From Chionoecetes opilio (taxonomy: Eukaryota; Arthropoda; Malacostraca; Decapoda; Majidae), in the NCBI GenBank assembly GCA_016584305.1, contig JACEEZ010011758.1, positions 20,001 to 84,000 of the forward strand: a DNA stretch of 64,000 nucleotides, given 5' to 3'. The position numbers were made by a program, and so were the translations under genes. Below, piece after piece: positions 42,874 to 56,054 of this stretch; positions within the stretch are counted from its first letter, which is position 1; each line of letters begins with the position of its first letter. The notes below the pieces were generated by a model. That model had not been told where the DNA came from, ran no database searches, and worked only from the letters and a program-made list of their open reading frames with translations.

Positions 42874-43541
42874 CTGTAAAGAAAATATAATCTGTCAGGT
42901 CTAAACAGACACTGTCTTGACAGTCTTGTCTTGTCTCGGCTGTCTTGACAGACACTGAGAGACCAGCGTTGTGTAAAGATGAAGTGCAGAGACAGGTGGA
43001 AGTGAAGGCTTGTGACGTGGCCACCCCAACTAGATAGGCCTCAGAACAGACATCAGTGTCGAATAGACTAAACTTAACATAACTCCTTCAGTACAGTAAC
43101 ATAATGATCTATCCATTTACCTAATTGTTTATTCTGATGTCTGTCCCTTGGTATTTTTGTCAAGGGATGATAACAACAGAAGAGTCTCCACTTTAATACT
43201 CTGCCCGTACAAGTCCTTACATATTCCAGTCCTCTTTCTCTTACACTTTTCCTTTCTATAAACCACCATTCTAAAATATTATATAGTTATCCTCTTTCCC
43301 TAAAGGTATTCAAGGCAGCTCACATACATGCTCCAACAAAGGACAAGGCAGTGCGATGAAAGGAAAAGAACAAGGATATTTGTTGAGGGACTGTGTAGGG
43401 CTTAAATACCAAGGTTGAAATGCTTAATACCTTCTCACAACACTGTAGTTAATACACTGTCCTCAACATTTCATTCTGTGTGGACAAATTTCATCCATAT
43501 GATATATCAAGTGCCCTCCAAAATAGGACTGGATCACTAAC
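42874..43541 (-). other. Short intron of the aldo-keto reductase
   Basis: 668 bp, GTTAGT donor and ctttacag acceptor; no mobile element recognised inside. Confidence 0.85.
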
Positions 43542-43607
43542 CTGAATGTTGGACTCAATCCTGGACTGAGTGATGGACTTGGGAATGACAATTATATCTC
43601 GCTGGAT
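43542..43607 (-). CDS. Aldo-keto reductase, internal exon with NADPH-binding IPKS motif
   Basis: The exon has 66 nt, 22 codons, phase 0 at both ends, with an AG acceptor (aaatttcag) and a CAG|GTTAGT donor on the minus strand. It encodes IQRDIIVIPKS followed by ITQSRIESNIQ. In aldose reductase, the Lys and Ser of IPKS and the following Arg and Asn contact the adenosine 2'-phosphate of NADPH; all four are conserved here, which argues for an intact NADPH-preferring enzyme. The 13.5 kb intron upstream holds Tigger-like elements, RTE LINE copy 2, an hAT and a Penelope fragment. The downstream intron is only 668 bp and contains no recognisable mobile element. Confidence 0.93.
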
Positions 43608-45515
43608 CTGAAATTTGAAAAATAGTCAATGAACAGGTTTTCTATGACATGTAAGTTCAGCAAAACAAAATCAGTTAATAAAAAATATCTTCTGCCATGT
43701 ATGTAAAAAAAAAAAAAATGCATATTGCCTTATCTCACACTTGAGGTAACATACAAAACCCAAAGAATTTTGTCTTAGAAAACTAATACATTGTAAAAAA
43801 AATCTTATGATACAATGCTTTATTCACTATCCAGAGGCCACTCCGCGCCTCCCACTGGGTGGAGCGCGGCGCGGCATGTCTCCCATCTTTATTCGGCAAT
43901 GGTGACTAGGGGCTGGCCAGAGGTTTTGGCTTCAATTTGGCGACCCCGACACCTACTCCGCCAAATTTCTCTCCCCTCTCCCATGCCAGATACTATTCTC
44001 CTGAGTACCATAGCCTAACCCACATTCTGCATTGTCCCGTCACCCGTCCTGTTGTCCTAGACTCGATGTTTTTCTTTCATTGTTTTCTTCAGCATTGCCT
44101 AAACTTATTTAGCGTACAACTTCGCCAGCCAACCCCTACCTTCTTCCATCCTTGTTTATGCATCATCCTTTTGTCCTCTACCACCCAATTTCCAACTGTT
44201 GCCCCCCCCCTCTCTCTCCTCCTCCAAAAAACTTTTTAAGATCCTAAAAAGATTTGATATTCTTTAATCAAGAGAACCTATTTGAGCTTTCTCCCCAAGT
44301 GACAACAAGAAACAACGGTTTAAAACGTAATGGTCAGCGTCTCATCACAGATCTCCTAAAAATTATTTCAATGTCAGAGTTGTTAACCGGTGGAACATGT
44401 TTGTGGTAGTTTTAGTCAGCATACTTCATTCCTCTCATTCTTCACTATGAAACTTTCATGTTCGTATCCACTTTAGGGGGGCATGGTATCCTTTTCCTAC
44501 TGTTCTCTTACATGTAGTTTGATAGTTAGTACTATGTAGTTCAGCAGATACCTTCGTTATAGACCTATAGGTCCTCCTCCTCCTCTCTCTCTCTCTCTCT
44601 CTAATTGGAGCAGTCAACAACTCTATGATAATCTCGGAATCTGTACAGTTGTCCTGCCATTACCAAGTACCAGGCAGAAATATAGTTACTGTATTAAGTG
44701 AAACATAATTACTTCCAAAAATAAAGATATATTTTTGGTAGTTTTTTTCCATGTGCCATTTATTATTGGAAGATAGATTAAGAAAAGAAAACATATCAGT
44801 ATAAAGTTCCGCAGGCTACGGCACCAAAACAATTACAGCTGGAACCCCTTCACACACGTTCAACACCCAGCTGCTCACCCTCTACTCTCCAGTCTCCGAA
44901 TCTACCACTGACGCACCTCTGAACGATATATAGTTATGGCAACAGCAAGTAAACCACCGGAAAAATGGACAGTGGCGGACAGTGTGCGCTGGCAGGGCCA
45001 CACACAGGAAGGTTAAATTTGTTGAGGCAGCATGCCGCGTATTCCCTGTGTTATCTGCTGAAGCCGCTCGCCCCGCCCCAATGTGGGGAGATTGACTTAA
45101 AACATCACGATTGCACGCGTCGACTCATTGCACTTTTAGGCTTTCTATCTAATTGATACACAATGGGGGGGCGGGGGCGGGGGGCGGAGCGCAGTGCTTC
45201 ACCACCACCTAGAGGCAACATGCCACCTCCTCCTATATAACCTTCTTGGCCACACAGGGTGCGGGGTGGGAGGGGTTTCCATTGCATGATTTGAGTACAA
45301 TTTTAATACGATAACAAGATATTGTCATTTATTCTGCTTGGTTTCACTTTGCTGCAGACTTATTTACAATTGTTCTATGTACTTCTTATTTTGATCAGTC
45401 CATCCAAAGTCAACATAGGTGGATTTTTTTTTTTTTTTTTTTTTCCCAACAAGAATTCTGTTATATTGTGACTATTAATGGTCAAAAAAATATTTCCATA
45501 TTGCGTAAACCTAAA
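43608..45515. other. Intron sequence, mostly unassigned
   Basis: Large-intron sequence of the reductase with no gene. 43822-43868 (ttcactatccagaggccact, then gcgcctcccactgggtggag) recurs inverted at 48625-48678. There is a CT tract at 44586-44601. 44940-45290 is GC-richer (gggggggcgggggcgg) without an identifiable function; it ends in a T-run at 45425-45446. Confidence 0.5.
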
Positions 45516-45679
45516 TACAGTAACTTTCCGAGTTTCATGCTATGCGAGTTTCGCGATCCTCGAGTTTCGCGCTGAGTCCTAAATTCTTACCATCCCGACT
45601 TTCGCGCATAATCTCCCAGAGTTTCGCGCTGCTTCATACACTTTTCCCCCCCCCCCCCCCTATAGCACCGTTTGGCAGT

Positions 45680-45765
45680 GACCTTCAGGGGTGGGATGGT
45701 AGGTCCTGTACTCGAGGGCTGTAATGGTTGGCCCTCGCCCGTGGTGGCGCAGTTAGGATTTTTAT
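45680..45765 (-). mobile_element. SINE body fragment
   Basis: Reverse complement of about 34390-34475 of the tRNA-derived SINE (ggccctcgcccgtggtggcg). Head and tail are missing. Confidence 0.8.
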
Positions 45766-45794
45766 AATAAGAGTTAATGGGCTGCATTAGTAGA

Positions 45795-45902
45795 AGCGAA
45801 ATTGGATTACCTTTCCATTGATATATTTCGTTTTCTGATAAATGAATTAGCACCATGCATGAATTAGCGTTAACTAAATAAATATCATCATCAATCGGGC
45901 TA
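45795..45902. mobile_element. Foldback-family arm fragment
   Basis: Matches the inner arm of elements iii and iv (ctttccattgatatatttcg, then taaatgaattagcaccatgc, ending catcaatcggg). Only one arm is present. Confidence 0.82.
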
Positions 45903-46454
45903 TAAGTCAGCGCACCACCCTCAGTACTCACTGATTGTGTAAGCGACTGGGTGAAGCTCTCTCCGCCAGCCTCCGTTACCGCACACCACAGTCACCGTTC
46001 CTCTCACGCACACAGTAGTAGCTACAACTCATTATTTTTACTACGTTTGCAGTGTTTAAGCTGTGTATTAAACTGCAGTGCGAATTGACTAGTCTTTAAG
46101 AATTGTAGACATGGGTAGTGATTAAATATACTTTTCAAGCTCACAAGGTAGTGGTATATATCACTGGCGTAATAAGCCTGGAAGATCGCCACCAAGCAGT
46201 CATGATGTCCTTCCATTTGTGCCGCGGTATGTTATATGGATCTATATTCCCTATTTCCTTACATTTTTCAATGTAACGAGGAATAGATCCAGAGTCCAAC
46301 ATATGGAGGACATAGTCTGACAGATGAACACCATCAATCACTTTCCCAGCCCTCAAAAAAGAGATTAATAAGCGTGAGTGTACCGCCGCGTTTACAGGGG
46401 AGGTTTGTTTACATCACTGCACGGCCACTGTCGGCCAGCCATGTGCTCGGGGCA

Positions 46455-46800
46455 CACGACGCTCACGGGTCACCTGCATCGTCTCCGTCTGTCCCCTGAC
46501 CCATGCTGCCCTTGGTGCATGAATGTTCCAGGAGACTATTGAACACTTTCTGCTGCAGTGTCCGCGCTTCCACTCCCACCGTAAAGTGCTACAGTCTCAA
46601 CTCCTCCCCCTGAACATCACCACCTTTGACCTGCCCACCCTGCTGGCGTTCCCCCCTCCCGGCAACACGCCGTGCCGTTATCCTTCTCACCTGTGCCTTC
46701 CTGAGGAAGACAGGTCAACTACCACGCCTGTGATAGCATCATAGGACAACACCAGGGCCCATAGTGTTCCCCAAGGGATCCTCGCAGCCCTAAAACAACA
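46455..46800 (+). pseudogene. Non-LTR retrotransposon 3' end (pol C-terminal zinc-knuckle region)
   Basis: ETIEHFLLQCPRFHSHRKVL then PLNITTFDLPTLLAF: the E(T/S)..H.LL.CP....R..L block common at the end of non-LTR pol proteins. The preceding C-x-W-C part is in another frame. It finishes with a conserved 110-bp 3' UTR and an aac-rich tail. The same 3' end recurs at 47722-47875, both truncated at about the same place. Confidence 0.75.
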
Positions 46801-47084
46801 ACATGTGCTCGGGGCGGACCACTCGGCCACCGCCTCTCCCAACGGTGATCCAAAAGTGTCTTTCTGTTGGTCTGTTTCCATTTTCTTTGCGTATCGTATA
46901 ACTTTTAGCTTGTATGAGATAGTATTAGTAAATCATTTTGATGAATTCGCAATGGGTGATCATTTCCAGGACTGAAAAGAGCTTAAGATACGTGTGACAG
47001 CCTGGTGGTAAATGATACGTCAACACTAGCAGACGATAGATGGCGCTGTTGGCGGCAATCGCGGCAATCTGCCGCCAAAAGGGG

Positions 47085-47287
47085 GAATGTAAACATACCA
47101 GCGTGAGGACAGATTACGTAGTTGATTTGAATGTCTTATGGTATTTGAAATAATTGTAACAGGTAAGTACTGAGGTACTGAGTACTGAGGAAGTACTACA
47201 ACATTTGTCTTGGAAGACCAGATTGTTAGTATTTTTCAGGGTATTTTTGGGGGAAAACATGAGTCTTATAAGCCGTAAAATATGGAA
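47085..47287 (-). mobile_element. Fragment of the CCGTATTTTACGG MITE family
   Basis: Inverted copy of about 41666-41880 (cttataagccgtaaaatatg end, ctgaggtac and caaatcaact blocks). Confidence 0.82.
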
Positions 47288-47470
47288 CTACGCCTCGCAC
47301 CGGACTAAATAAGCATTTTTACAGTGTTTTCAATACTCGAGTTTCGCGATCCTTGAGTTTAGCGCTATGCCCTTGGAAGAAAGCAAGCGCGAAACTCGGG
47401 TGGGTACTGTACATGTAAAATAGAGTACTGGACAGTAACTGCTGGATGCTTGGTTGTTCGTAACTAAATA

Positions 47471-48045
47471 CACACAACCCTCGTTTTCCCGGACCTCCAT
47501 TTCCCGGATATCGGATTTGCCGGTCAAAATCAGAGGTCCGGGGATATGTCAGAGTCCCGGACTAATGCCTGGTCCCGTCCGTAAATTGACAAAGTTGTCC
47601 GGCGGTCCGAGCGTCTCCTGTCACACCTGGTCAGTGTCCGCGCCTCCCGCCAGGTGTCAGCATGCTCAGCGGTCGTATTGTTTACATTTGGGTACACGAC
47701 ACTCACTCTCCAAGACACACACCCCTCCCGGCAACACGCTGTCATCCGCCTCACCTGTGCCTTCCTGAGGAAGACAGGTCAACTACAGCGCCTGTGATAG
47801 CATCATAGGACATCACCAGGGCTCATAGTGTTCCCCAAGGGATCCTCGCAGCACTAAAAACAACAACAAAGTGACGTAAAAGTCCGGGGCGGGGTAGCTG
47901 ATATTGGCGGTTGCCGGACAGTAAATACTAGAGTAGGATAAACGTCCGGGGTGAGTAATGGCCTCGGACTGTTGAGATTCCCGGACGTTTGCGGTTCCCG
48001 GACCAGTGCTCCCCCCTATTAGTCCGGGAAAACGAGGGTTGTGTG
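47471..48045. mobile_element. Tigger-like MITE (TIR CACACAACCCTCGTTTTCCC, TSD TA)
   Basis: TA at 47469-47470 and 48046-48047, perfect inverted ends CACACAACCCTCGTTTTCCC. TTTCCCGGA words recur every 15-17 bp inward at both ends. Carries a truncated LINE 3' end at about 47722-47875 of the same family as at 46455-46800. Confidence 0.88.
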
Positions 48046-48047
48046 TA

Positions 48048-48161
48048 TAAGAATAATGTAGAATAGGCAACTTGTACAGAACTGCTTCCGCCCCTGGAGA
48101 CACAAATTTGGTCCCGCGAACGAGTTTGTACCAGAATGACGGAGTTGTTGACTGCTCCAAT

Positions 48162-48193
<32 letters not shown>

Positions 48194-48784
48194 CTCATGC
48201 AGGGCATGTGCAAGTCACTTGTGACTCGGCATGTGAGGGTGAGGCGGATTAGGTGGCGTCGTCCCTACAAACTTACTCCCTGAGGTCATTAGCGCGGGCT
48301 GACCGCTCTCCTCAGGGTGGTAGGGGGCTTAGGAGTTTGAAGTCTTTCCATGTGCTGTGAGGTGACCAATTTCAGCTGTTTCCTCACTCAGATTTTCATA
48401 AGGCTGTATGTTCCTTATTCAATTTATTTTGTTCACCAGTGTAATCGACATATTTTCATGCCCGAGTAATGACACATTTATTGAAGATCATGAATGGATA
48501 GTTAGCATACATGCAAATAAAGTATTTGACGTATTATCAATGAAACAATGAAGAGCTGTAAAATGTACACTTTTCACAGAACTGGGTCAGCTAATAAGAG
48601 GCGGGAGAAGAGATGCTCTGCCGACTGCCATGCTCCACCCAGTGGGAGGCGCGAAGTGGCCTCGGTATAGTGAACAGAGTATAACACAAATACTTTTGCT
48701 AACAATACATGCAGATGTTTCAGAACCTACATAATCAGTGGTGTATCCAGAAAGTTGAAAGGGTGGGGGCCTTTAATATATATG
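48048..48784. other. Unassigned intron sequence
   Basis: A (CT)n tract at 48162-48197 and the dispersed 48625-48678 block (inverse of 43822-43868). Nothing else recognised. Confidence 0.5.
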
Positions 48785-49041
48785 TACAATCAATCATTGG
48801 GGGCATACGCCGGTGGGCGCGTCGCCTCGCCCATCCTACGACGCCACTTCCAGGGGTCACCACGCGCGAGTCCCCATGCAGGCTCCTTTCCCATACCAAG
48901 CAGCTCTCGACAAGAAACATCAACTTGCCCCACCCACGAGCCTTGTGGGTGCCCTCTTGGCTTCCTCCACGCTGGATTGTCTCTTACATATACAATCCGA
49001 TGGGAAGTATCGGCTTCAGGGTAGCGTGCCACATGCCCATA

Positions 49042-49657
49042 CACTGGTACCTTGATTTACGAGTGCCCCAACTTACGAGTTTTCAGAGTTACGAGCAGTC
49101 GATCGGTCGATTTTTTGCTTTGAGTTGCGAGCGAGCTTCAGATACGCTGCCGCTAGTTGGCGCAGCGAACGCCACAACATCCGCCCAGCATCCCGCGTCT
49201 CACTCGTTCACTTCACTCACTTCACGTGGTTACCTCGCCGTGGAAGCATTTCTGTTGTGTTGTGCTCACACAGGCGAATGCAAATGGCGGAGGGTGAGTG
49301 CAGTAAGTTTAGCGGCAATTCCACCCACAGCTGTTTCCAACAGCTGATACACAGTGTAAACACTGGCGAATGCAAATGGCGGAGGGTGAGTGCAGTACGT
49401 TTAGCGGCAGTTCCACCCACAGCTGTTTCCAACAGCTGATACACAGAGTGTAAACACTGGCGAATGCAAATAGCAGAGGGTGAGTGCAGTCCAGTCATAT
49501 AGGTACAGTAATAAAATTGGGGTAGTTTTTTTGGGGCTGGAACGGATTAATGGTATTTCAATTAATTTCAATGGGGAAAATTGATTTGATATACGAGCAA
49601 ATTGAGTTACGAGCTCGATCAATGAACGAATTAAACTCGTAAGCCAAGGTACCACTG
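49042..49657. mobile_element. Tigger-like MITE (TIR CACTGGTACCTTGATTTACG, TSD TA)
   Basis: TA at 49040-49041 and 49658-49659; the empty site cccatatagccg is visible in RTE copy 1 near 21060. Ends CACTGGTACCTTGATTTACG and, inverted, CAGTGGTACCTTGGCTTACG. TTACGAG recurs at exactly 16-bp steps. A ~100-bp unit is tandemly repeated inside (49265-49490). Confidence 0.93.
49265..49490. repeat. About 100-bp tandem repeat, 2-3 units
   Basis: Units starting ggcgaatgcaaatggcggag, followed by gtgagtgcagt, the palindrome cagctgtttccaacagctg and acacagtgtaaacact. One unit also occurs inverted at 38831-38923. Confidence 0.88.
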
Positions 49658-52600
49658 TATAGCCGAAGTTGGCGCTGACGGACTATGCAGGTAATAGGCC
49701 TCGATTCAGTCTCACGGTGCAATCGCTGATTTGACACGTAATTATCCCAGCGATACCCCATGATTCTGCGAAGACACTTATTACCAAAGGCATCGATTCG
49801 TCTCTTCAAGTCGCTATTTAGTGTCCATGTCTCACAACCATTAGAGTAAGACAGGGATCACAAACGACTTGAAGATCCAGATCTTTGTCCTCCTGCACAG
49901 GTACCGACAGCGCCAAATACTCCTGCTGAGCGAGTCCATAACACTGTGGGCTATGCCAATCCACCGTAAGACTTCTTGACGTGACCCGCCGTCATTATGG
50001 ACTGCGCTACCAAAGTATGTAAAACTTTCCAAGATCTCAATGTCCTACCTAGCTGCACGCATGAACAGACTGTACTGTTTCATCTAGTATGCCTCCAAAC
50101 ACCTGGACCTTGGTCTTAAGCCAGGAGACCTCAAGTCCCAAAGGCTTTGCCTCCTCGTGCAGCACCTCGAGAGCCATCACAAGGACCTCCAGCGACTCAG
50201 CAAAGATTACTGCATCATCGGCAAAAACAAGATCAGTGATCTTGGTGTTGCCGACGGATGCTCCACAATCACTTTGATCTACAACTTTGCCCAATACCCA
50301 GTCCATGCAAGTGTTGAAAAGTGATGGGGCAAGGACGCACCCTTGCCTCCCTCATGTATTAACAGGAAAGAAGCTGGATACACCTCCCCCACACTTCACA
50401 GCACTCTCGGTCCCAGAATACAGACCAGTCATCAAACCAATAGTCCTTGCAGGAATCCCGTGAAGTCGCAAAAGATCTCATAGTGACTCACGATGCACTG
50501 AGTCAAACGCCTTCTTGAGATCAACATAGGCTGCAAGCACCCCCTGTCGAAACTCACGTCGGCGTTCCACCAGGACACGAAGCGCTAGGATACGGTCCGT
50601 TGTTGACTTACCAGGCGTGAACCCAGACTGCTGAGGTCTCTGATGCTTCAGCAGATGACTGCAGATCCGTGTCAGCAATAGATGGGCAAGCACCTTGCCT
50701 GGCACGCTGAGCAGTGTAATACCGTGGTAATTGTTGCAGTCCTGACGGTCCCCTTTCCCTTTCCAGATAGGGACGACCAGCCCCCTTTTCCAGTCCGGAG
50801 GAATGGTACCTGATTGCCACACAGCAGTCAGGACAGCATGCAACCCGCGGATCATGGCCTCACCCCCTGCCTTGAGGAGCTCCGCACTGATATTACAAAC
50901 ACCAGCTGCCTTTCCACCCCTCAGCTTTGCTACAGCCTCTCTGACTTCGTCAAGAGAGGGTGCGGTTTCGTCAATGGGAGGATCGGCATCCACTGCCCAA
51001 AATCCTGTGGTGTGAAGCTGCTCAATTGGAGGGTCCACCGTGAACAACTGCCCAAAGTACTCAGCCCAACGAGCCATCTGCCCATCCATGTCCGACATGA
51101 AGCGCCCATCTGCTGCTCAAATAGCACTCGCCCAGATGGAGACTTGGAACGGAGCTTCTTCAGGGCTCGGTAGGCGGATCGGAGGTCATTAGCATTGAAA
51201 TGGCCCTCGACATCCTCAGTGAGACTCCTGACATACCTCTCCTTGTCTCACCCCAGGAGGGTTCTAGTCCTGCGTGACAGAGCCCTGTGCTGGTCCCGGT
51301 TCCCAGCAAGCCTGGCAGCTTGCGACTCTCCTCGATTTTCTCCAGCTTCTCCGTTGAGACAAAACCACACCTTGACCTCGGGCGCTCCCCAATACACTCC
51401 TTGGCAGCCTGTAGAGTTTCACGTTTGAAGGTACCCCACAGTTCTACAGGGTCCTCAAGGGCATCGAGCACATCAAACCGATTTGAGACTGCCACTGCAT
51501 AGTACTCATGGGCACATGTCAAGTCCTTCAGCTTCTCAAGATGAAAGCTGTATGGTTACCTCTTGAGATTCTTCTGGATTTGACATGAAGCTTAAGTGTA
51601 GCAACAACAAGTCTGTGTCAAGTCATTAGCATTCAAATGACCCTCGACATCCTCAGCGAGACTCCTGACACACACAAAAATATATATATATATATATTAT
51701 ATATATACAGTCAACCCCCAATTTAACGGACTAAAGGGGGGGGAGAAGTGGTCCATTAAAGCCGATAGTCCGTTAAAGCGAGGGTATTTTCCTAAGGGTG
51801 TAAAAATATAGGAAAAACACAGGAAAAATTGTGAAATAAATGAGAAATAATCACAAACACAACCAGACAGTGCAGATATGTTGGGAGGTAAACAGTGACT
51901 GGCGCTACATGGTGGATTTGGTCCGCTCCTACATGCTGTGAAATAATTGAAAAATAATTACAAACACAACCAGACCGTGTAGCTATGTTGGGAGGTAAAC
52001 AGTGAATGGTGCTACATCAGGGATTGGCACACTCGCCCACGACTGTTCGGGACTGGTATTAGGAGAGGTAGTAAGTATCTAGGCTCGCTCATTACTGCTT
52101 GGTATGCTATAAAATATCATTATTCTAGGTGAATGTAGACATATAATGGCATTTTAATGGCTATTATTCATACATATGAGTAAAGGGCTACAGAGTGGCA
52201 AAGAAGGAGATATGTATCAAGCTCGAACTAGAGTTTGACAGACCTACAAAGCGATCGTAAGCAGAAGAGGTCACAAGAAGAAGAACAACAACAACAAGAC
52301 TGAGACAGGCTTCTCTCCCCACAGGTGGCAGGGAAAGAAAGGGCTACAGAGTGGCAAAGAAGGAAGATATGTGTCAAGTTCGAGCTCGAGCTTGACAGAC
52401 GACCTACAAAGCGATACTAAGCAGAAAAGGTCATAAGAAGAAGAAGAAGAAGAAGAAGAGGCCGTGGCTGTCAAAGGTATCGCTTATTATCATGACTATT
52501 GCTCATTATTATGTATAATATATGGTTGTGATGAGCTGTCTTATACACATGTCACTATTTAGGTCAGTGTAGCACCGTGTATCGCCTTAAATAAGGGTGA

Positions 52601-52727
52601 TTTAAGGTGTTGAGGTGACAGGGAGACAGTCTTGCAGCGACCACCCCATAACACTAACATACCTGTCAACTTGAAAGGTTTACCCGTATTTTGTACGGGA
52701 AATTATTTTTTGAGCATGTACGGCGTA

Positions 52728-52946
52728 GGGTGGTGTGGGGGGACACCGTACTATTAGTGGAAAAATATTCATAAAAAATCCATTTTTTACCTGAGAGAGT
52801 GCACACTGTGCCCAAAACAAACTTCACAATATGGCCCACCTATGGTACCCTCATGAATACTTAACTCAGATAATAAGGGTCATTTAAGGTTTTTTATAAA
52901 TTTTTGACTGTGATCCCCCCCAGTTCGGTGTGACCCCACCCCACCC
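52728..52946. mobile_element. Small MITE with GGGTGGTGTGGGG ends (TSD TA)
   Basis: TA at 52726-52727 and 52947-52948. Ends GGGTGGTGTGGGGGGACACC and, inverted, GGGTGGGGTGGGGTCACACC. An alternative right end, almost identical, lies at 53091 (TA 53092-53093), so the element may be longer or the end duplicated. Termini resemble those of the pogo-like element at 14130-17068. Confidence 0.72.
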
Positions 52947-53089
52947 TACCTCTTAGTCATGAAGTCTACCCTGTTGCTCGCATGTAGTTCACTGAGGGTG
53001 GCGCTGCATCCGTGGTGGCATGGTGGCGCGAAATTTGAATTAATTTTCGCGTTGTAGCCTTCATACGGTTCGGTGTGACCCCACCCCAC

Positions 53090-53346
53090 CCTACAATGCA
53101 GTTTTGTATGGTAAAAAGCGCCCTCTTGTGTCTGCCACACAGTAATGCTGACAGTGAGCGAGCCTTTTCACATGTGAGGAAAATCAACACTAAATATAGG
53201 AAGACCATGGCAATTGATACACTAACAGCTTTTCTCAAAGTAAAAATTAAATGTGATGAAAGCTGCTATCAAGTGCATCCAACAAGTGAAATGTTGAAGT
53301 TGGCAAAACCAGCCACAGCTACATACAATAATCAGTGCTCCTCGTA
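53090..53346 (+). pseudogene. hAT transposase C-terminal dimerisation region fragment
   Basis: LCLPHSNADSERAFSHVRKI, then NTKYRKTMAIDTLTAFLKVK. (P/L)HSNAD.ER.FS.VR.I.T..R..(M/L)..(D/T)TL.(A/S)(F/L)L is the signature end of hAT-family transposases. It terminates with a stop at 53346. Upstream parts are missing, so not functional. Confidence 0.85.
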
Positions 53347-53740
53347 ACTGCCAATATTGTATTGTATGTTACCAAATAAACCATTGTTCACGCACGTGTA
53401 AGGTTTTTTGCTGTTTTGTAAGGGCAAATGTAGTGCTTTGTAAGGGCGGGACTGATTTGGAGTTGACAGGTATGCACTAATAATCACTATTTTAAACAAT
53501 ACACACCTTCTACCACTAAATCACTAGCAACACAGGCTCCTTCCTTATATATCTTAATATCTGATACATCAAAACTCCTTAAAACCCAAGCATTCCAAAA
53601 TAAAATGAGAAAATAATAAATTATGTTGAGTTGACAATTCAAGCGGCGATAAGTGGTCTGGCATGCCATTCTTGCCCGCAAATTTGTCACGCAAATGGAG
53701 TCCGTTAAATCCGAAGTCCATTAAATCGAGGGTCGACTGT

Positions 53741-55036
<1,296 letters not shown>

Positions 55037-55038
55037 TA

Positions 55039-55190
<152 letters not shown>

Positions 55191-55192
55191 TA

Positions 55193-55333
55193 CAGGGAGG
55201 TCCCATTATACGAGCATTCGATATACGAGAATCCGATGATACGAGATGTGTAAATTAGGGTCTATTTTCAATATACGAGATCGAAAATCCCATGCTACGA
55301 CATTCAAACTGTGGTGAGTAAAATAACCAAGTT
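55193..55333. mobile_element. Tigger-like fragment of the CAGGGAGGTCCC family
   Basis: One end only: CAGGGAGGTCCCATTATACG followed by three TATACGAG-type words. It corresponds to the inverted right end of 36518-37232 and continues to about 55333, then similarity is lost. Confidence 0.8.
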
Positions 55334-56040
55334 ATTTACTAAAGTAAATTACAAGTTATTTACTAAAATTATAAAGTCATTTACTGACTATATGATTTTA
55401 CCTAAGGTTGTACGATATAATAAATCTGAAAATATGATAATTTTGGTGGCTCGGTACGACAATGTGGCCTACAAAAATCCACATCCCTGTTGGCAACACT
55501 GCAGGCGGACAACAACAACACGCGCTTGCCAACCTATCTCGAGCCTTGTTTTAGCGTGAAAATACGTCAAAATGTACGACGAAGTCATAAACGAGGTGAG
55601 TGAGAGGTGCAGGAAGATGTGCCACGTGTGTGTGGGTGTGTGGGGAGGGCGGGGAGGGTGTGAGAGGTGGAAATAGCCAGCTCTCGTGTGTCTCAGTTGG
55701 GGAAAACGTGAGGAAAAGTGAACGATGGACTGAACGATGTACAATGATTCAGATGCGCAGAGACGAGTTTCTGGGCAGTGGAAGAGGTCTGCGCACCCCT
55801 CCCTTGTCCCTTACCTACCGTACCCTCTCGAGTCTAGTGTATCACGCGGCGTCCCCATGAGTACATACGTCTTTGTTGCTTGTATGTATTGTGCCTTGTG
55901 AGTCGATTTTAGTGATTTGCTGGTTTACTTAATGCGCTTATTGTGACTTATTTGTGCTCTGTCCTACTGGGCTGTCACACTCTTAATTCACTGTGTTTTG
56001 TGTGTGGTGTGGTGGTGTGGTATATAGAGCCCTATATTTG
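55334..56040. other. Unassigned intron sequence
   Basis: About 700 bp of mixed composition with no recognised gene or repeat. It may be the remaining interior of the adjacent Tigger-like element. Confidence 0.4.
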
Positions 56041-56054
56041 AGAGTTTGAGAGTT

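Larger units (their letters stand above)
45518..47409. mobile_element. Tigger-like element (TIR CAGTAACTTTCCGAGTTTC, TSD TA), with nested fragments
   Basis: TA at 45516-45517 and 47410-47411. Left end CAGTAACTTTCCGAGTTTC; right end inverted CAGTACCCACCCGAGTTTCG. The word CGAGTTTCGCG is repeated at exactly 16 bp on the left (near 45530, 45546, 45562) and again further in. Contains a SINE fragment, a foldback fragment, a LINE 3' end and part of the CCGTATTTTACGG MITE. Confidence 0.8.
48785..51610 (-). mobile_element. RTE-type LINE copy 2, decayed
   Basis: Same family as 20806-22746 and the same 3' tail (caatcaatcattgggggc at 48788). It extends further 5' than copy 1: CAHEYYAVAVSNRFDVLDAL and PVELWGTFKRETLQAAKE, the linker between endonuclease and RT. 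RT blocks AYVDLKKAFDSVHRESL, DLVFADDAVIFAES and GFTPGKSTTDRIL are recognisable but separated by frameshifts near 50050, 50360 and 51110. Interrupted by a TA-flanked MITE (49042-49657). Short direct repeats of 51184-51234 at 51623-51670 mark the scrambled 5' edge. Confidence 0.92.
52658..53474 (+). mobile_element. hAT-type element, internally deleted
   Basis: Inverted ends CATACCTGTCAACTTGAAAG and CATACCTGTCAACTCCAAAT; the flanks share CACTAA (52652-52657, 53475-53480), two bases short of the 8 bp expected for hAT. Contains the C-terminus of an hAT transposase (53090-53345) and a small TA-flanked MITE. Confidence 0.75.
51708..53739. mobile_element. Tigger-like element (TIR CAGTCAACCCCCAATTTAAC, TSD TA) with nested hAT
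   Basis: TA at 51706-51707 and 53740-53741, between two (TA)n tracts. Inverted ends CAGTCAACCCCCAATTTAAC / CAGTCGACCCTCGATTTAAT. GTCCRTTAA words recur at 16-17 bp inward. The interior includes a two-fold repeat of about 100 bp (51826-51905 and 51935-52010), a second near-duplicate (52190-52290 and 52340-52440), and the hAT at 52658-53474. Confidence 0.87.

Noticed and set aside
46141..46356. Possible minus-strand gene (VIDGVHLSDYVLHMLDSGS...)
   Set aside because: The 71-residue frame reads protein-like, but I could not match it to a family and it lies within a nested repeat; not supported as a gene.
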